DNA from: JAIFWV01 sp964580495
GTDB lineage: Bacteria; Patescibacteriota; Doudnabacteria; UBA920; O2-02-FULL-48-8
Reading direction: 5' to 3'
DNA length: 44,798 nucleotides
NCBI GenBank assembly: GCA_964580495.1
Contig: CAZOKE010000006.1
Location: forward strand, 1 to 44,798
Position numbers and translations under genes: made by a program. Under the pieces are notes generated by a model, which worked only from the letters and a program-made list of their open reading frames with translations, did not search any database and had not been told where the DNA came from. Of the stretch, positions 24,241 through 32,103 are shown piece by piece. Position 1 is the first letter of the stretch. Each line of letters opens with the position of its first letter.

Positions 24241-25299
24241 TTATCTCGGGATCGGTTCAAACTGTGTCGGCACCAGCACATCTTTCAATGACTCGATATC
24301 TTCCAAAATCACTCCTGTGCCGCGGACAACTGCAGTCAGCGGGTCATCGGCAATGGTAATCGGCATCTGGGTTTCTTCCGCCAGAAGTTTGTCTAAGCCA
24401 CGAAGCAAAGCGCCGCCGCCGGCAAGCGTAATCCCCCGTTCCATAATGTCGGCCACCAGTTCCGGAGGGCTCTCTTCAACCGCAGTTTTAATATTATTAA
24501 CAATCAACTTTACCGATCTGGACATGGCCTGCCGAATTTGTTCGTCAGTAACAATAACTTCTTTGGGCAAACCGGAAAGCAGATCGCGGCCGCGGATCGG
24601 CATTTTGTTTTTTTCTTTCATGGGGTAAGCCGAACCGATGCGGATTTTCACTTCTTCGGCCGTGCGCTCGCCAATCAGCAAATTATACTCGTCGCGGGCA
24701 AACTGCACGATGTTTTCGTTCAATTCATCGCCGGCAACCCGGATGCTTTTGGAAACGACAATTCCGCCCAGCGAAATTACCGCAATTTCCGAAGTGCCGC
24801 CGCCGATATCCACAATAAAGCACCCCTGCGGATCCTGGACCGGCAATCTTGCCCCAATTGCCGCGGCCATAGGCTCTTCGATCAAGAAAGCTGCACGTCC
24901 GCCAGCATTCAATGTCGCATCTTGCACCGCGCGCTTCTCAACTTCGGTAACTCCCGACGGAATGCCCACCACCACCCGCGGCCGAGACAAAAACCCGAAA
25001 GTCGCCTGGCTAACCTTTTCTATAAAATAACGCAACATCTGCTCGGTAATGTCAAAATCGGAAATGACCCCGTCTGTCAGCGGCCGGTGCGCCACAATGT
25101 GGGCCGGCGTGCGGCCGACCATGCGCTTGGCTTCGTCGCCAATTGCCAAAATCTGTTTGGTTTTTTGGTTTATGGCAACTACCGAAGGTTCATTAATAAC
25201 AATACCCTTGCCTTTAACATAAACAAGGGTATTGGCAGTACCTAAATCAATTCCTATATCTTTGGAAAATTTGTCGTAAACGAAGTCGAACAACGGCAT
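24241..25299 (-). CDS. mreB: Rod shape-determining protein MreB (operon copy)
   Basis: 352 residues. Actin-fold nucleotide motifs are in place: DIGIDLGTANTLVYVKGKG (phosphate 1), FIVDIGGGTSEIAVISLGG (phosphate 2) and GITLAGGGALLRGLDKLL (adenosine). MreB polymers guide side-wall synthesis. It heads mreB-mreC-mreD-mrdA. The upstream 150 bases (25300-25453) hold a TTGACA at a poor distance from any -10, so the promoter is unresolved. A second mreB lies at 33230. Confidence 0.95.
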   Translation of the reverse strand: MPLFDFVYDKFSKDIGIDLGTANTLVYVKGKGIVINEPSVVAINQKTKQILAIGDEAKRMVGRTPAHIVAHRPLTDGVISDFDITEQMLRYFIEKVSQATFGFLSRPRVVVGIPSGVTEVEKRAVQDATLNAGGRAAFLIEEPMAAAIGARLPVQDPQGCFIVDIGGGTSEIAVISLGGIVVSKSIRVAGDELNENIVQFARDEYNLLIGERTAEEVKIRIGSAYPMKEKNKMPIRGRDLLSGLPKEVIVTDEQIRQAMSRSVKLIVNNIKTAVEESPPELVADIMERGITLAGGGALLRGLDKLLAEETQMPITIADDPLTAVVRGTGVILEDIESLKDVLVPTQFEPIPR

Positions 25300-25453
25300 C
25301 GGTCTTTATGTCTTAATTTTCAGGACTGATTTTGGTTTTGAATTTTTTAGTTTTTAAGCTCTCTCTGTTTTTTACATTAATTGTGGTTTCAAACAGTGTG
25401 CTTTTGTCAAAATCATACTGGCTAAAAACTGCTTTGGCAAGCTAAGGACAATA

Positions 25454-26911
25454 TTAGTAACTCTGGGCAAATAGCCAGTGCCGGTCCGCTTTTTCTCCAC
25501 AGGCAAAGCATTTGTCACCGGCTTTTTCGTTTAAATCTTTCAGTTCACAAACTCTGGGAGTGGCTTTGGTATCTTCCTTGATTTTCTTCTCGCAGTCCAA
25601 ACTTTCGCACCAAAGCACGCGGACAAACGATTTTTTGTCAGCGAGAATCTTTTTGAATTCCGAATAATTGTCTGTTTCTACGGTTTGCGCCAATTTCGCG
25701 GCTTTTGATTTCTCGTACAAATCTTTTTGGATCTTTTCCAGCAACTCAACAACAGACTTGCCCAGGCTCTTGATGACAATCTCGCCTTTTTCGAAATTGT
25801 CGCGCCTTGCAAATTTCACTTTCTTGGCTTTGATTTCGGCAGGGCCTACTTCCAGCCTAAGCGGCACTCCGCGAAGCTCCCAATCATTGATCCTAAATCC
25901 CAAAGTTGATTTGAAATTGTCATCCACAGCCACCCGCAAATCTTCTTTTCGCAATTCTTCCGCCAATTTTTTGGCATTTTCCAAAGCTTCCTTTTGTGAT
26001 TCTTCGTCGCGAGACGAAATAGGCAATACCACAACTTGCGTGAGTGCGACTTTTGGAGGCACTACCATTCCCGAGTCGTCGCCGTGAGTTAAAATAAGTC
26101 CGCCGATTGAGCGCGTGGAAAGCCCCCAGGAAGTTTGGAATGGGTGAACTTTCTCTGATTCTTCGTTAAGGTATTCAATTCCGAAAACTTTAGAAAAATT
26201 ATTGCCAAGATTGTGTGAAGTTGCAGCCTGCAAAGCCTTGCCGTCCGGCATTACCAATTCTGTGGCATAAGTTCGCAGCGCGCCGGCAAAAGTTTCTCCC
26301 TTGCTCTTCAAACCCACATAAGGCGAAATGGCAAAATATTCTTCATAAAATTTCTGATACCAACCCAAAGCTTTCAGAGTCATAGCTTCCGCATCGGCTT
26401 CATCGCGGTGCACGGTATGCCCTTCCTGCCATAAAAACTCGGAAGTTCGCAGGAAAGGATAAGTCCGCTTTTCCCAGCGCACGACATTGCACCATTGATT
26501 GACTTTCATGGGAAGATCGCGATAGCTGTCGATCCAATCCACAAAAGTTTTGTACATTATGGTTTCCGATGTCGGCCGGACCACCAGAGGCTCGGTTAAT
26601 TTTTCACCGCCTGCAACTTCCACCACGGCCAGCTCCGGCGAAAATCCTTCCATGTGCTCTTTTTCTTTTTTGATCAGTGAATAAGGGATGAACAGCGGGA
26701 AGTAAACATTGCGTACGCCGTCTTCCTTAAACCACTTGTCCAAAGTTGCTTGCACGGCTTCCCACAAAGCATAACCGTCCGGCTTGATGATCATACAGCC
26801 TTTCACGTCTGAATAATCAGCCAGCCCGGCCCGAAGAACCACATCGTGATACCATTCGGAGATATTTTCTGATTTCTTTGTGAGCCCTTTTTTCTCAAAT
26901 GTTTTACTCAT
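25454..26911 (-). CDS. proS: Prolyl-tRNA synthetase, archaeal/eukaryotic type
   Basis: 485 residues, without the editing insertion of the long bacterial form. Class II motifs are visible: motif 2 within WEKRTYPFLRTSEFLWQEGHTVH and the preceding LVVRPTSETIMYK. The C terminus has the anticodon-binding domain and a Cys-containing zinc-like part (RVCELKDLNEKAGDKCFACG) ending in the C-terminal Tyr typical of this type. It charges tRNA-Pro. TATAAT lies 6 bases before the ATG, so the transcript should be leaderless. Confidence 0.94.
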   Translation of the reverse strand: MSKTFEKKGLTKKSENISEWYHDVVLRAGLADYSDVKGCMIIKPDGYALWEAVQATLDKWFKEDGVRNVYFPLFIPYSLIKKEKEHMEGFSPELAVVEVAGGEKLTEPLVVRPTSETIMYKTFVDWIDSYRDLPMKVNQWCNVVRWEKRTYPFLRTSEFLWQEGHTVHRDEADAEAMTLKALGWYQKFYEEYFAISPYVGLKSKGETFAGALRTYATELVMPDGKALQAATSHNLGNNFSKVFGIEYLNEESEKVHPFQTSWGLSTRSIGGLILTHGDDSGMVVPPKVALTQVVVLPISSRDEESQKEALENAKKLAEELRKEDLRVAVDDNFKSTLGFRINDWELRGVPLRLEVGPAEIKAKKVKFARRDNFEKGEIVIKSLGKSVVELLEKIQKDLYEKSKAAKLAQTVETDNYSEFKKILADKKSFVRVLWCESLDCEKKIKEDTKATPRVCELKDLNEKAGDKCFACGEKADRHWLFAQSY

Positions 26912-26917
26912 GAGGCA

Positions 26918-26968
26918 ATTATACCAGTTTGTTGTATCCTTGACAAAATGCCGAAAAAGGAGTATAAT
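26918..26968. promoter_or_regulatory. Back-to-back promoters of proS and the secreted-protein cassette
   Basis: Minus strand: TTGTCA (26946-26941), 17 bases, TATAAT (26923-26918), start at about 26911, the proS ATG itself (leaderless). Plus strand: TTGACA (26940-26945), 17 bases, TATAAT (26963-26968), perfect consensus. The two -35 boxes overlap by five bases, so polymerase can occupy only one direction at a time. Confidence 0.85.
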
Positions 26969-26971
26969 ATA

Positions 26972-27022
26972 TAACTGTATTCGGCAACAGAGAATTACTC
27001 TGTGTTGCAGAAATTAAGGAGG
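26972..27022 (+). promoter_or_regulatory. Leader hairpin and SD of the secreted-protein cassette
   Basis: After the start-site sequence AACTGTATTCGG, GCAACAGAG pairs with CTCTG-TG-TTGC around AATTA, leaving AATTAAGGAGG just before the start. The leader at 16775-16851 has the same order (hairpin ending in TTGCA, then AATTAAG). Confidence 0.6.
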
Positions 27023-27025
27023 GCA

Positions 27026-27535
27026 ATGATGTTTTGGTTGTTTTTGGCTATTGGATTGTCCTTGCAGCAGAGTGAGACACATGTGTTTCCCGCTGCGAGC
27101 CCGAACCCGATTCTTGCGCACAACAGCGCCAATGAATTCGAACAGCACGTGCAGAATGCTTTTCAGAACAATTATCCCAGTCGTCTGGCTGACGTTCATT
27201 TGAATTTCAAAATTGTGAACGTAAATGGCCGGCCGTTGTACGAGCTTCGCTGGTCCTATACGTTGCAGCGCTGCAAGCCGCAAGAAGCAGATTTCCACTT
27301 TTCTCGGCGCGGGACGCTGCTGTGGGCGGATTCAAAGGAAGCCGCGATCAAAGCAGTCCAACAACAGCTTCAGAGCTCAGGGAAAATTCAGCAGATGATC
27401 GATGGCTTTCGGCATAAATACGGTTCTTACAGGATGCCGAAAGCGTTTGTCTCGAAACCTGATCCGGTGAAGGATCCTATAAGCGGCAAGTGGTGGTACA
27501 TCGAAGAGTACTTCATCACGGCCCCGAAGTCATAA
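27026..27535 (+). CDS. Predicted secreted protein, 169 residues (cassette gene)
   Basis: Two adjacent ATG codons (27026 and 27029) follow GGAGG; the second has the better spacing. An upstream TTG frame start is rejected because it lies before the SD. The N terminus MMFWLFLAIGLSLQQSETH is hydrophobic and looks like a signal peptide with a possible cleavage near VFPAAS. The mature part is soluble, about 145 residues, with several Trp and Tyr, one Cys and an YELRWSYTLQR strand. I recognise no family. It is followed 27 bases later by a second SD-led gene, so the two form a bicistronic cassette. Confidence 0.7.
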   Translation: MMFWLFLAIGLSLQQSETHVFPAASPNPILAHNSANEFEQHVQNAFQNNYPSRLADVHLNFKIVNVNGRPLYELRWSYTLQRCKPQEADFHFSRRGTLLWADSKEAAIKAVQQQLQSSGKIQQMIDGFRHKYGSYRMPKAFVSKPDPVKDPISGKWWYIEEYFITAPKS

Positions 27536-27562
27536 ATTCACGAAATCCAAGGAGGAATTCAG

Positions 27563-27883
27563 GTGGATACAATTGGCGACGTTTTGAATTTCGCACGTGG
27601 AATTGCCCAGACAATCGAGCTTCTGGGCTCAAACGAAGAATTCAGCTTCGAATTTTCTATGAGGGTCCGAGATATTGGCGAGGCGTTCCGGAAAGAGAGA
27701 AACCTGACCCCCTCACAGATGGAACGAGCAGACCGCGGGTTAGCACTTGGCCCGAACTCGCAGTACCTGTTCACTCAGCTCAAGCAGTGGTGCAAATACA
27801 AGGCCGGCTTGGGCGAGGGTGAGCCGAAGATCTCGAATCGCGAGAGCGAACAAAGCCGGGAAAGCGTAAAAAACGGAGAGTAA
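27563..27883 (+). CDS. Unknown soluble protein, 106 residues (cassette gene)
   Basis: Starts at the GTG at 27563, seven bases after AAGGAGG. It appears helical in the first 85 residues (MDTIGDVLNFARGIAQTIEL, then FSMRVRDIGEAFRKERNLTP) with a polar, charged tail. A single Cys occurs near 84. No family recognised. Its stop codon lies in the terminator stem at 27868. It is co-transcribed with the predicted secreted protein, and a functional link is likely but unknown. Confidence 0.7.
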   Translation: MDTIGDVLNFARGIAQTIELLGSNEEFSFEFSMRVRDIGEAFRKERNLTPSQMERADRGLALGPNSQYLFTQLKQWCKYKAGLGEGEPKISNRESEQSRESVKNGE

Positions 27884-27910
27884 CCGATGTTACTCCCCGT
27901 TTTCTTTTTG
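27868..27910 (+). terminator. Terminator of the secreted-protein cassette
   Basis: AAAACGG-A-GAGTAA pairs with TTACTC-C-CCGTTTT, then CTTTTTGC. It has the same tail as the terminators at 17147 and 18550. Confidence 0.85.
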
Positions 27911-27916
27911 CTTATT

Positions 27917-29032
27917 TTAGAAAATGCTTTTGAATAATCTTTGGAAGCCGTCCGCGTAGTGCGTTACATCTTTCACAGTGACAAAAATCATAAGCAGGAT
28001 AAGCAGCGAAAACCCGATGGCATTTGCCCAGCCTTCGGCTTTGGGATTCATTTTCCTGCCGCGCAATTTTTCGATGACTAAGAACAAAACACGGCCGCCG
28101 TCCAGTGCCGGAAACGGCACGGCATTGATAATCGCCAGATTCACGGAAAGTACGGCTGTAAATTGCAAAATATAAATTAATCCCAGTTGAGTTACGTCGC
28201 GCGTAAGCACTGCAATTCCCACCGGCCCGGACAACGCCTGTCCCACTGGTTGATGGTGGATCCATTGGACAATCAAGCCGCCAAATGCCGCAAACGTGGC
28301 CCAGAGCAGGCCAAGCATGGTGGTTAAACCCCGCCAGATTGATTCATACCAAGGGAATGAGACTTTTGCCACAGAAGATAATGCCACACCCAGCGGGCCT
28401 TCCCCTGCCGGCGGATTGGCGCGAGGAGTAATAGTTTTTAAAAAATCCAGATTGCCCCGTTTAATTTCATATGGAATTGCTTTCCCGGCGTTGTCCTTTG
28501 TGATTTTCTGGGCTTGGTCAATTGACGTAATCGCCGTGCCGTTGATTTTGAAAATACTGTCACCGACTTTGAGTCCGGCTTGGGCGGCAGGAGCATTGTC
28601 ATCCACTTCTACCAGTGATACTTGAGCCGGGCCGACATGCGCATTTTTCGGAAGATTAGTGCCATCGCCGATCACCGTCGGCAATCCTATTGTCATGCCG
28701 ATCGCAATTAGAAACCAAGCCAAAATCAAATTCATGGTGACGCCGGCAATGAGAACAGAAAATCTGGCCCAAAAACCTTTCGAGCCAAAAGCTTTGGGAT
28801 CAGCAGAATCGCCATTCTCGCCCAAAATTTTCACGAACCCGCCCAGCGGGATCAAGTTTATGGAATAAGTTGTCTCGCCTTTTTTAATGCCAAACAGCCT
28901 GGGCGGAAACCCGAACCCGAATTCTTCCACGCCCATGCCCGCGCGCTTGGCCATGATAAAATGCCCGAGTTCATGCACGAACACGAGGATGCCGAGAACG
29001 ATTATGAAAACCAAAATCGTAAGTAAAATCAT
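27917..29032 (-). CDS. rseP: Site-2 protease, RseP/M50 family
   Basis: 371 residues from the ATG at 29032; a longer frame runs into the palindromic repeat at 29043. HELGH (20-24) is the zinc-binding catalytic motif in the first membrane helix. EEFGFGFPPRLFG and YSINLIPLGGFVKILGE follow as in the family. A PDZ domain spans about 120-200 (QAGLKVGDSIFKINGTAI), and the LDGGR motif (PFPALDGGRVLF, about 320) supplies the third zinc ligand. It cleaves membrane proteins inside the bilayer, commonly anti-sigma factors, so the anti-sigma-like protein at 9042 is a candidate substrate. Confidence 0.93.
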   Translation of the reverse strand: MILLTILVFIIVLGILVFVHELGHFIMAKRAGMGVEEFGFGFPPRLFGIKKGETTYSINLIPLGGFVKILGENGDSADPKAFGSKGFWARFSVLIAGVTMNLILAWFLIAIGMTIGLPTVIGDGTNLPKNAHVGPAQVSLVEVDDNAPAAQAGLKVGDSIFKINGTAITSIDQAQKITKDNAGKAIPYEIKRGNLDFLKTITPRANPPAGEGPLGVALSSVAKVSFPWYESIWRGLTTMLGLLWATFAAFGGLIVQWIHHQPVGQALSGPVGIAVLTRDVTQLGLIYILQFTAVLSVNLAIINAVPFPALDGGRVLFLVIEKLRGRKMNPKAEGWANAIGFSLLILLMIFVTVKDVTHYADGFQRLFKSIF

Positions 29033-29042
29033 AAATTTATAC

Positions 29043-29153
29043 CACCCCGGACTTGATCCGGGGTCCACTTCCTTTAATTAGAATCAAAATGGTCGCTATT
29101 AAACCTAATAATAATTTAATTAATGTAGTGGATCCCGGCTTTCGCCGGGATGG
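29043..29153. repeat. Two palindromic spacer repeats between frr and rseP
   Basis: CACCCCGGACTTGATCCGGGGTC (29043-29066) and GATCCCGGCTTTCGCCGGGATGG (29131-29153) are hairpins of a type widespread in bacterial spacers. They flank an AT-rich stretch. Neither has a T run. Confidence 0.65.
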
Positions 29154-29156
29154 TTA

Positions 29157-29714
29157 TTATATTGTCATCACTTCTTTTTCTTTTGCTTCAGCCAGTTTTT
29201 TTATTTCATCATTAAATTTCTGCACGACTTCTTCCAATTCCTCTTTGCCGGAAATTTTATCGTCTTCGGAAATCTTGCCGTCTTTCTCAAGCCTCTGGAT
29301 TTCTTTCCAAATTTCCTCGCGTACGTTGCGTATGCCAACGCGCGCTTTTTCAGACATCTGTCCCACAACTTTTACCATTTCTTTGCGGCGGTCTTCGGTC
29401 ATAGGCGGAATATTGAGACGGACAAAGTTGCCGTCATTCACTGGCGTGATTCCGATATTGGAAGTTTGGATGGCTTTCTCGATATCCTTTAGCGCGGATT
29501 TATCGTAAGGCTGAATGGCGATTACCCGAGGCTCCGGAACCGTGATCTGCGCGATTTGTATCAGTGGAGTGGGCGAACCATAATATTCTACTGTTAAAAA
29601 TTCCACCAATGATGCATTGGCGCGCCCGGTGCGCAGTGTTGCCAGTTCATTTTTTAAGTGGTCTAAAGCTTTTTGGAACTCGCCTTGTTTTTGATCGATG
29701 ATTGCAATATTCAT
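29157..29714 (-). CDS. frr: Ribosome recycling factor
   Basis: 185 residues, the normal length. LATLRTGRANASLVEFLTVEYYGSPTPL and the region IAQITVPEPRVIAIQPYDKSAL are hallmarks, followed by RLNIPPMTEDRRKEMVKVV. With EF-G it splits the post-termination ribosome. The start follows the spacer repeat TCGTTACTAATTACT shared with serS. Confidence 0.95.
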   Translation of the reverse strand: MNIAIIDQKQGEFQKALDHLKNELATLRTGRANASLVEFLTVEYYGSPTPLIQIAQITVPEPRVIAIQPYDKSALKDIEKAIQTSNIGITPVNDGNFVRLNIPPMTEDRRKEMVKVVGQMSEKARVGIRNVREEIWKEIQRLEKDGKISEDDKISGKEELEEVVQKFNDEIKKLAEAKEKEVMTI

Positions 29715-29736
29715 TTCGTTTTCTCGTTACTAATTA

Positions 29737-30792
29737 CTATTTCCTAACTCCCAGTCCCAAATATATCACGTTTGGCTGTGATGGATCAATCACAATCATA
29801 TGGACTTCCTGGCCTGTTGGCAATGGTTTGGTCTGCCAAGTAACGCCGCCGTTGATGCTCTTAAATAAAGTGTTCCCTATCACAGCATAAAGATTATTCG
29901 AATCTTTAGGATTTACGCCAACCGCTGACGTACGCAGCTCCGAATTACGAACCGGCATGCGGATGAACGTCCAGTTTGAGCCGTCATCCACGGTTCGGAT
30001 GTACCCTTCGTTCGTGCCAAGATAAATTACTCCGTTTTGGCGAAGGTCAAAAGCCAGATCCAAAAATTGCGATACTGACGAAAATGGAGCGTCGATGCTC
30101 GCCACAGCTCCAGTCAAAACAGAAGTCAGCAAGGAAAAAGTTTTGCCTCCGTCTTTGCTTTCCCAGAGTCCCTGTGAACTGGAGAGGACATAAGGGTTTC
30201 CATTCTGGCCGTAGCGGATGGTTAAAATCTTATCATCCAAATTCGTCTCGGGCTGCCACGTGGTCCCGCCGTCATACGAAGCTATAATTTCTCCCGTAGC
30301 CAGGCCGGCAAGCAAAAAATTATGGTTTGCCGGGCTGATGGCGATGGACATAACTGTCGTGGATGTCGTAGGTTCGGTATAGATATCCTTCCATGACCCG
30401 CCGGTATCGGTGGTCTTTATAATTTTGGCGTGGGAATCGGAACTTCCTACAGCATAAATTGTACCCGGTGCGGTTGGATCGATAGCAAAATCTGCAACAA
30501 GAATATTCGTCACCAAAAGCTTCCATCCGTTGCCGATGGAATCCGCACGCAACAACCCGGCTGATGATGCCAGATACAGCACCGACGGATTTGAGGGGTC
30601 AAATTTGAGGCTGTTGACCGAAGTCGAGTTTAGGGTGTTTTTTTTATCCACTTTGTTTATGTCGTGGAAACTATCACCAAAGTCAGTGGATTGGTATACG
30701 CCCATATTGCCGGTACCGCCAAACAAAAGCTGGTTGCAGCTGGCTGCAGTGAAGGTTAGGGCAAGAATTAATATTATAAATTTGTTTCTCAT
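29737..30792 (-). CDS. BNR/sortilin-like beta-propeller lipoprotein
   Basis: 351 residues from the ATG at 30792, the start of a signal peptide; the first five codons of the longer frame add nothing. The lipobox T-AAS-C with Cys19 predicts a lipoprotein. The rest is a series of Asp-box repeats (for example YQSTDFGDSFHDI, IKTTDTGGSWKDI, IASYDGGTTWQPE, WESKDGGKTFSLL, RTVDDGSNWTFI, FKSINGGVTWQT), giving a seven-bladed propeller related to sortilin and YCF48 folds. Such domains bind ligands outside the cell; no enzymatic residues are evident. Confidence 0.85.
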   Translation of the reverse strand: MRNKFIILILALTFTAASCNQLLFGGTGNMGVYQSTDFGDSFHDINKVDKKNTLNSTSVNSLKFDPSNPSVLYLASSAGLLRADSIGNGWKLLVTNILVADFAIDPTAPGTIYAVGSSDSHAKIIKTTDTGGSWKDIYTEPTTSTTVMSIAISPANHNFLLAGLATGEIIASYDGGTTWQPETNLDDKILTIRYGQNGNPYVLSSSQGLWESKDGGKTFSLLTSVLTGAVASIDAPFSSVSQFLDLAFDLRQNGVIYLGTNEGYIRTVDDGSNWTFIRMPVRNSELRTSAVGVNPKDSNNLYAVIGNTLFKSINGGVTWQTKPLPTGQEVHMIVIDPSQPNVIYLGLGVRK

Positions 30793-30822
30793 TTCAGATT
30801 GAGCCATTTATTATTCTACACC

Positions 30823-31671
30823 TTACATGAGGCTCAGCATTAAATTGGTCAACAATAGTTTGCTGTTGACATTTTGGTCCAAATATCTTCGCGCCTTGCT
30901 GATGATATTGAGATTGTGGGCGCATTTAAGGTTTGATTCTTGGTACAGTTCCTGCTCATATTTAATTTGCCAAAAATCTAAAACATGTTTAAGGTTAGGC
31001 GTCTCCAAACCAGCCAGTTCATACGCCAATTTGAGTTTGTCCACCAAATCTTGCGCCCGCATTGTGTGGTAATATTTTTCCGTTTGTTTCAGCTCTTCCA
31101 GAAAATCTTTGTCAGCAGAAATATTAACAGCCATGCCCGGACGGCCAGAAGCCAAAGTTGTTATGAGATTATTTTCCTCCTCAGGCAGCATGTGTTTGTA
31201 TTCAGATTCATGGACCAGCCCAAAGTTGATTTTCTGCGCGCGTGAAGAAATTGTGCGCAAAAGCTGGTTGGCATTGCTGGTGACCAAAATAATTACCGTG
31301 TACCCTTTCGGTTCTTCCAAAAGCTTGAGTAGCGAATTTTGAGCCGAGTCATTCATACGCTCGGCATTGTCTATCAAGGCCACACGGAACTTTGCCTGGT
31401 AAGGCTTTAACGATAATTTATAAATTAGGTCTCGGACCTGTTCGATTTTGATTTCCTCATCGCCGGCAATCTGCAGAAAGTCGGGATGGAAAAAGTCATT
31501 CGAATCATTTTTGATTTCAAGCAGAAGCTTGGCAAAATCCAAAGCCACGGTTTTCTTGCCGATGAAAGCCGGGCCGGAAAATATATAGGCGTGCGCCAGC
31601 CTGCCGCTTTCAATGGATTTTTGGAGTAAAGCTATTTGTTTCTTATGCCCAGCAATTTTTTCAAAAATCAT
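30823..31671 (-). CDS. holB: DNA polymerase III delta prime subunit-like clamp loader protein
   Basis: 282 residues from the ATG at 31671; a longer frame to 31722 lies in a REP-like repeat. The AAA+ fold is visible: a degenerate Walker A (GPAFIGKKT, 33-41), VALIDNAERMNDSAQNSLLKLLEEP (Walker B region and delta prime hallmark) and TISSRAQKINF (SRC motif as SRA). The loss of a proper Walker A fits delta prime, which does not hydrolyse ATP. The zinc-binding Cys cluster of many homologues is absent. It loads the sliding clamp together with tau and delta. Confidence 0.88.
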   Translation of the reverse strand: MIFEKIAGHKKQIALLQKSIESGRLAHAYIFSGPAFIGKKTVALDFAKLLLEIKNDSNDFFHPDFLQIAGDEEIKIEQVRDLIYKLSLKPYQAKFRVALIDNAERMNDSAQNSLLKLLEEPKGYTVIILVTSNANQLLRTISSRAQKINFGLVHESEYKHMLPEEENNLITTLASGRPGMAVNISADKDFLEELKQTEKYYHTMRAQDLVDKLKLAYELAGLETPNLKHVLDFWQIKYEQELYQESNLKCAHNLNIISKARRYLDQNVNSKLLLTNLMLSLM

Positions 31672-31676
31672 ATTAG

Positions 31677-31714
31677 AACTCTCCTCTCCTGGAGAGGAGC
31701 CGGAGGAGAGGTCG
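31677..31714. repeat. REP-like palindromic repeat before holB
   Basis: CTCTCCTCTCCTGGAGAGGAG hairpin, split as CTCTCC/GGAGAG, followed by CCGGAGGAGAGG. Same family as 64, 12187 and 22756. Confidence 0.6.
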
Positions 31715-31726
31715 TTAAGCACATTA

Positions 31727-31756
31727 ATTATACCATTTTACCCCAAGCATTGCCAA
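31727..31756 (-). promoter_or_regulatory. Promoter of holB
   Basis: On the minus strand TTGGCA (31756-31751), 18 bases, TATAAT (31732-31727). The leader to 31671 would contain the REP-like repeat. The -35 lies inside a seven-codon SD-led reading frame. Confidence 0.55.
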
Positions 31757-31761
31757 AACAT
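31738..31761 (-). other. Seven-codon SD-led micro-ORF or cassette remnant
   Basis: ATG TTT TGG CAA TGC TTG GGG TAA (MFWQCLG) follows AAAAGGAGG by four bases. The start resembles that of the gene at 27026 (GGAGG, then ATGTTTTGG). It could be a leader peptide or the broken 5' end of a lost cassette gene. Evidence is limited to the SD and the similarity. Confidence 0.3.
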
Positions 31762-31803
31762 GTTGCCTCCTTTTATATTCCCTATTTCTCTCCCTATCCC
31801 CGA

Positions 31804-31960
31804 CGATTTTTTGTTTGATTAAAGCGAAGACAGCAGCTTTGAAGAGAATTGCTCACCGCTTAAGCGGTGAGCACTTAGTCCCGCCTCGATTACACGGACG
31901 GGACGTCTCTGAAAAGCTGCTGTCTGAAGCGCTGTTAATAGCTACGCAAACAAAAAATCG
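31804..31960. repeat. Outer inverted repeat enclosing element E3
   Basis: CGATTTTTTGTTTG (31804-31817) is the exact inverse of CAAACAAAAAATCG (31947-31960), enclosing E3. The second arm can instead pair with a third copy at 32073-32087, so the pairings are mutually exclusive. Confidence 0.6.
31828..31925. repeat. Structured inverted-repeat element E3 (three-way junction)
   Basis: The outer arms AGACAGCAGCTTT and AAAGCTGCTGTCT pair perfectly. A GA/GA internal loop follows, then AGAGA/TCTCT, an arm AATTGC-[TCACCGCTT...GCGGTGA]-GCACTT, and an arm GTCCCG...CGGGAC. A second GA faces GA outside. AATTGC, GAGCACTTAGTCC and GGACG are identical to E1, while stem bases differ in a pair-preserving way. 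That is evidence for selection on an RNA fold or on a mobile palindrome. Confidence 0.75.
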
Positions 31961-32090
31961 GCCTTTTAACCGATCCTGCGCATTTCTTTAAGTTTGATTG
32001 CAATTTTTGTGACCAAACTAAAAGTGTCGTGAGGCTAAGTGTCGATTTGCCGGTCTTGTAGAAACCAGCGGTGCCGATTTTTTGTTTCGC
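31945..32090. repeat. Inverted-repeat element E5
   Basis: CAAACAAAAAATCGGC (31947-31962) pairs with GCCGATTTTTTGTTT (32073-32087), extended inward by CGC-A-TTTCT/AGAAA-CCA-GCG. An inner hairpin AGTTTG...CAAACT is also possible. The 630 bases from 31738 to 32367 contain this, E3, E6, a terminator and no credible longer gene. Confidence 0.6.
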
Positions 32091-32103
32091 GATTTTACAA
32101 AGG

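Noticed and set aside
24538..25245. Long plus-strand frame (235 codons) opposite mreB
   Set aside because: It is a shadow of mreB in the opposite strand with no SD, no promoter and no recognisable product.
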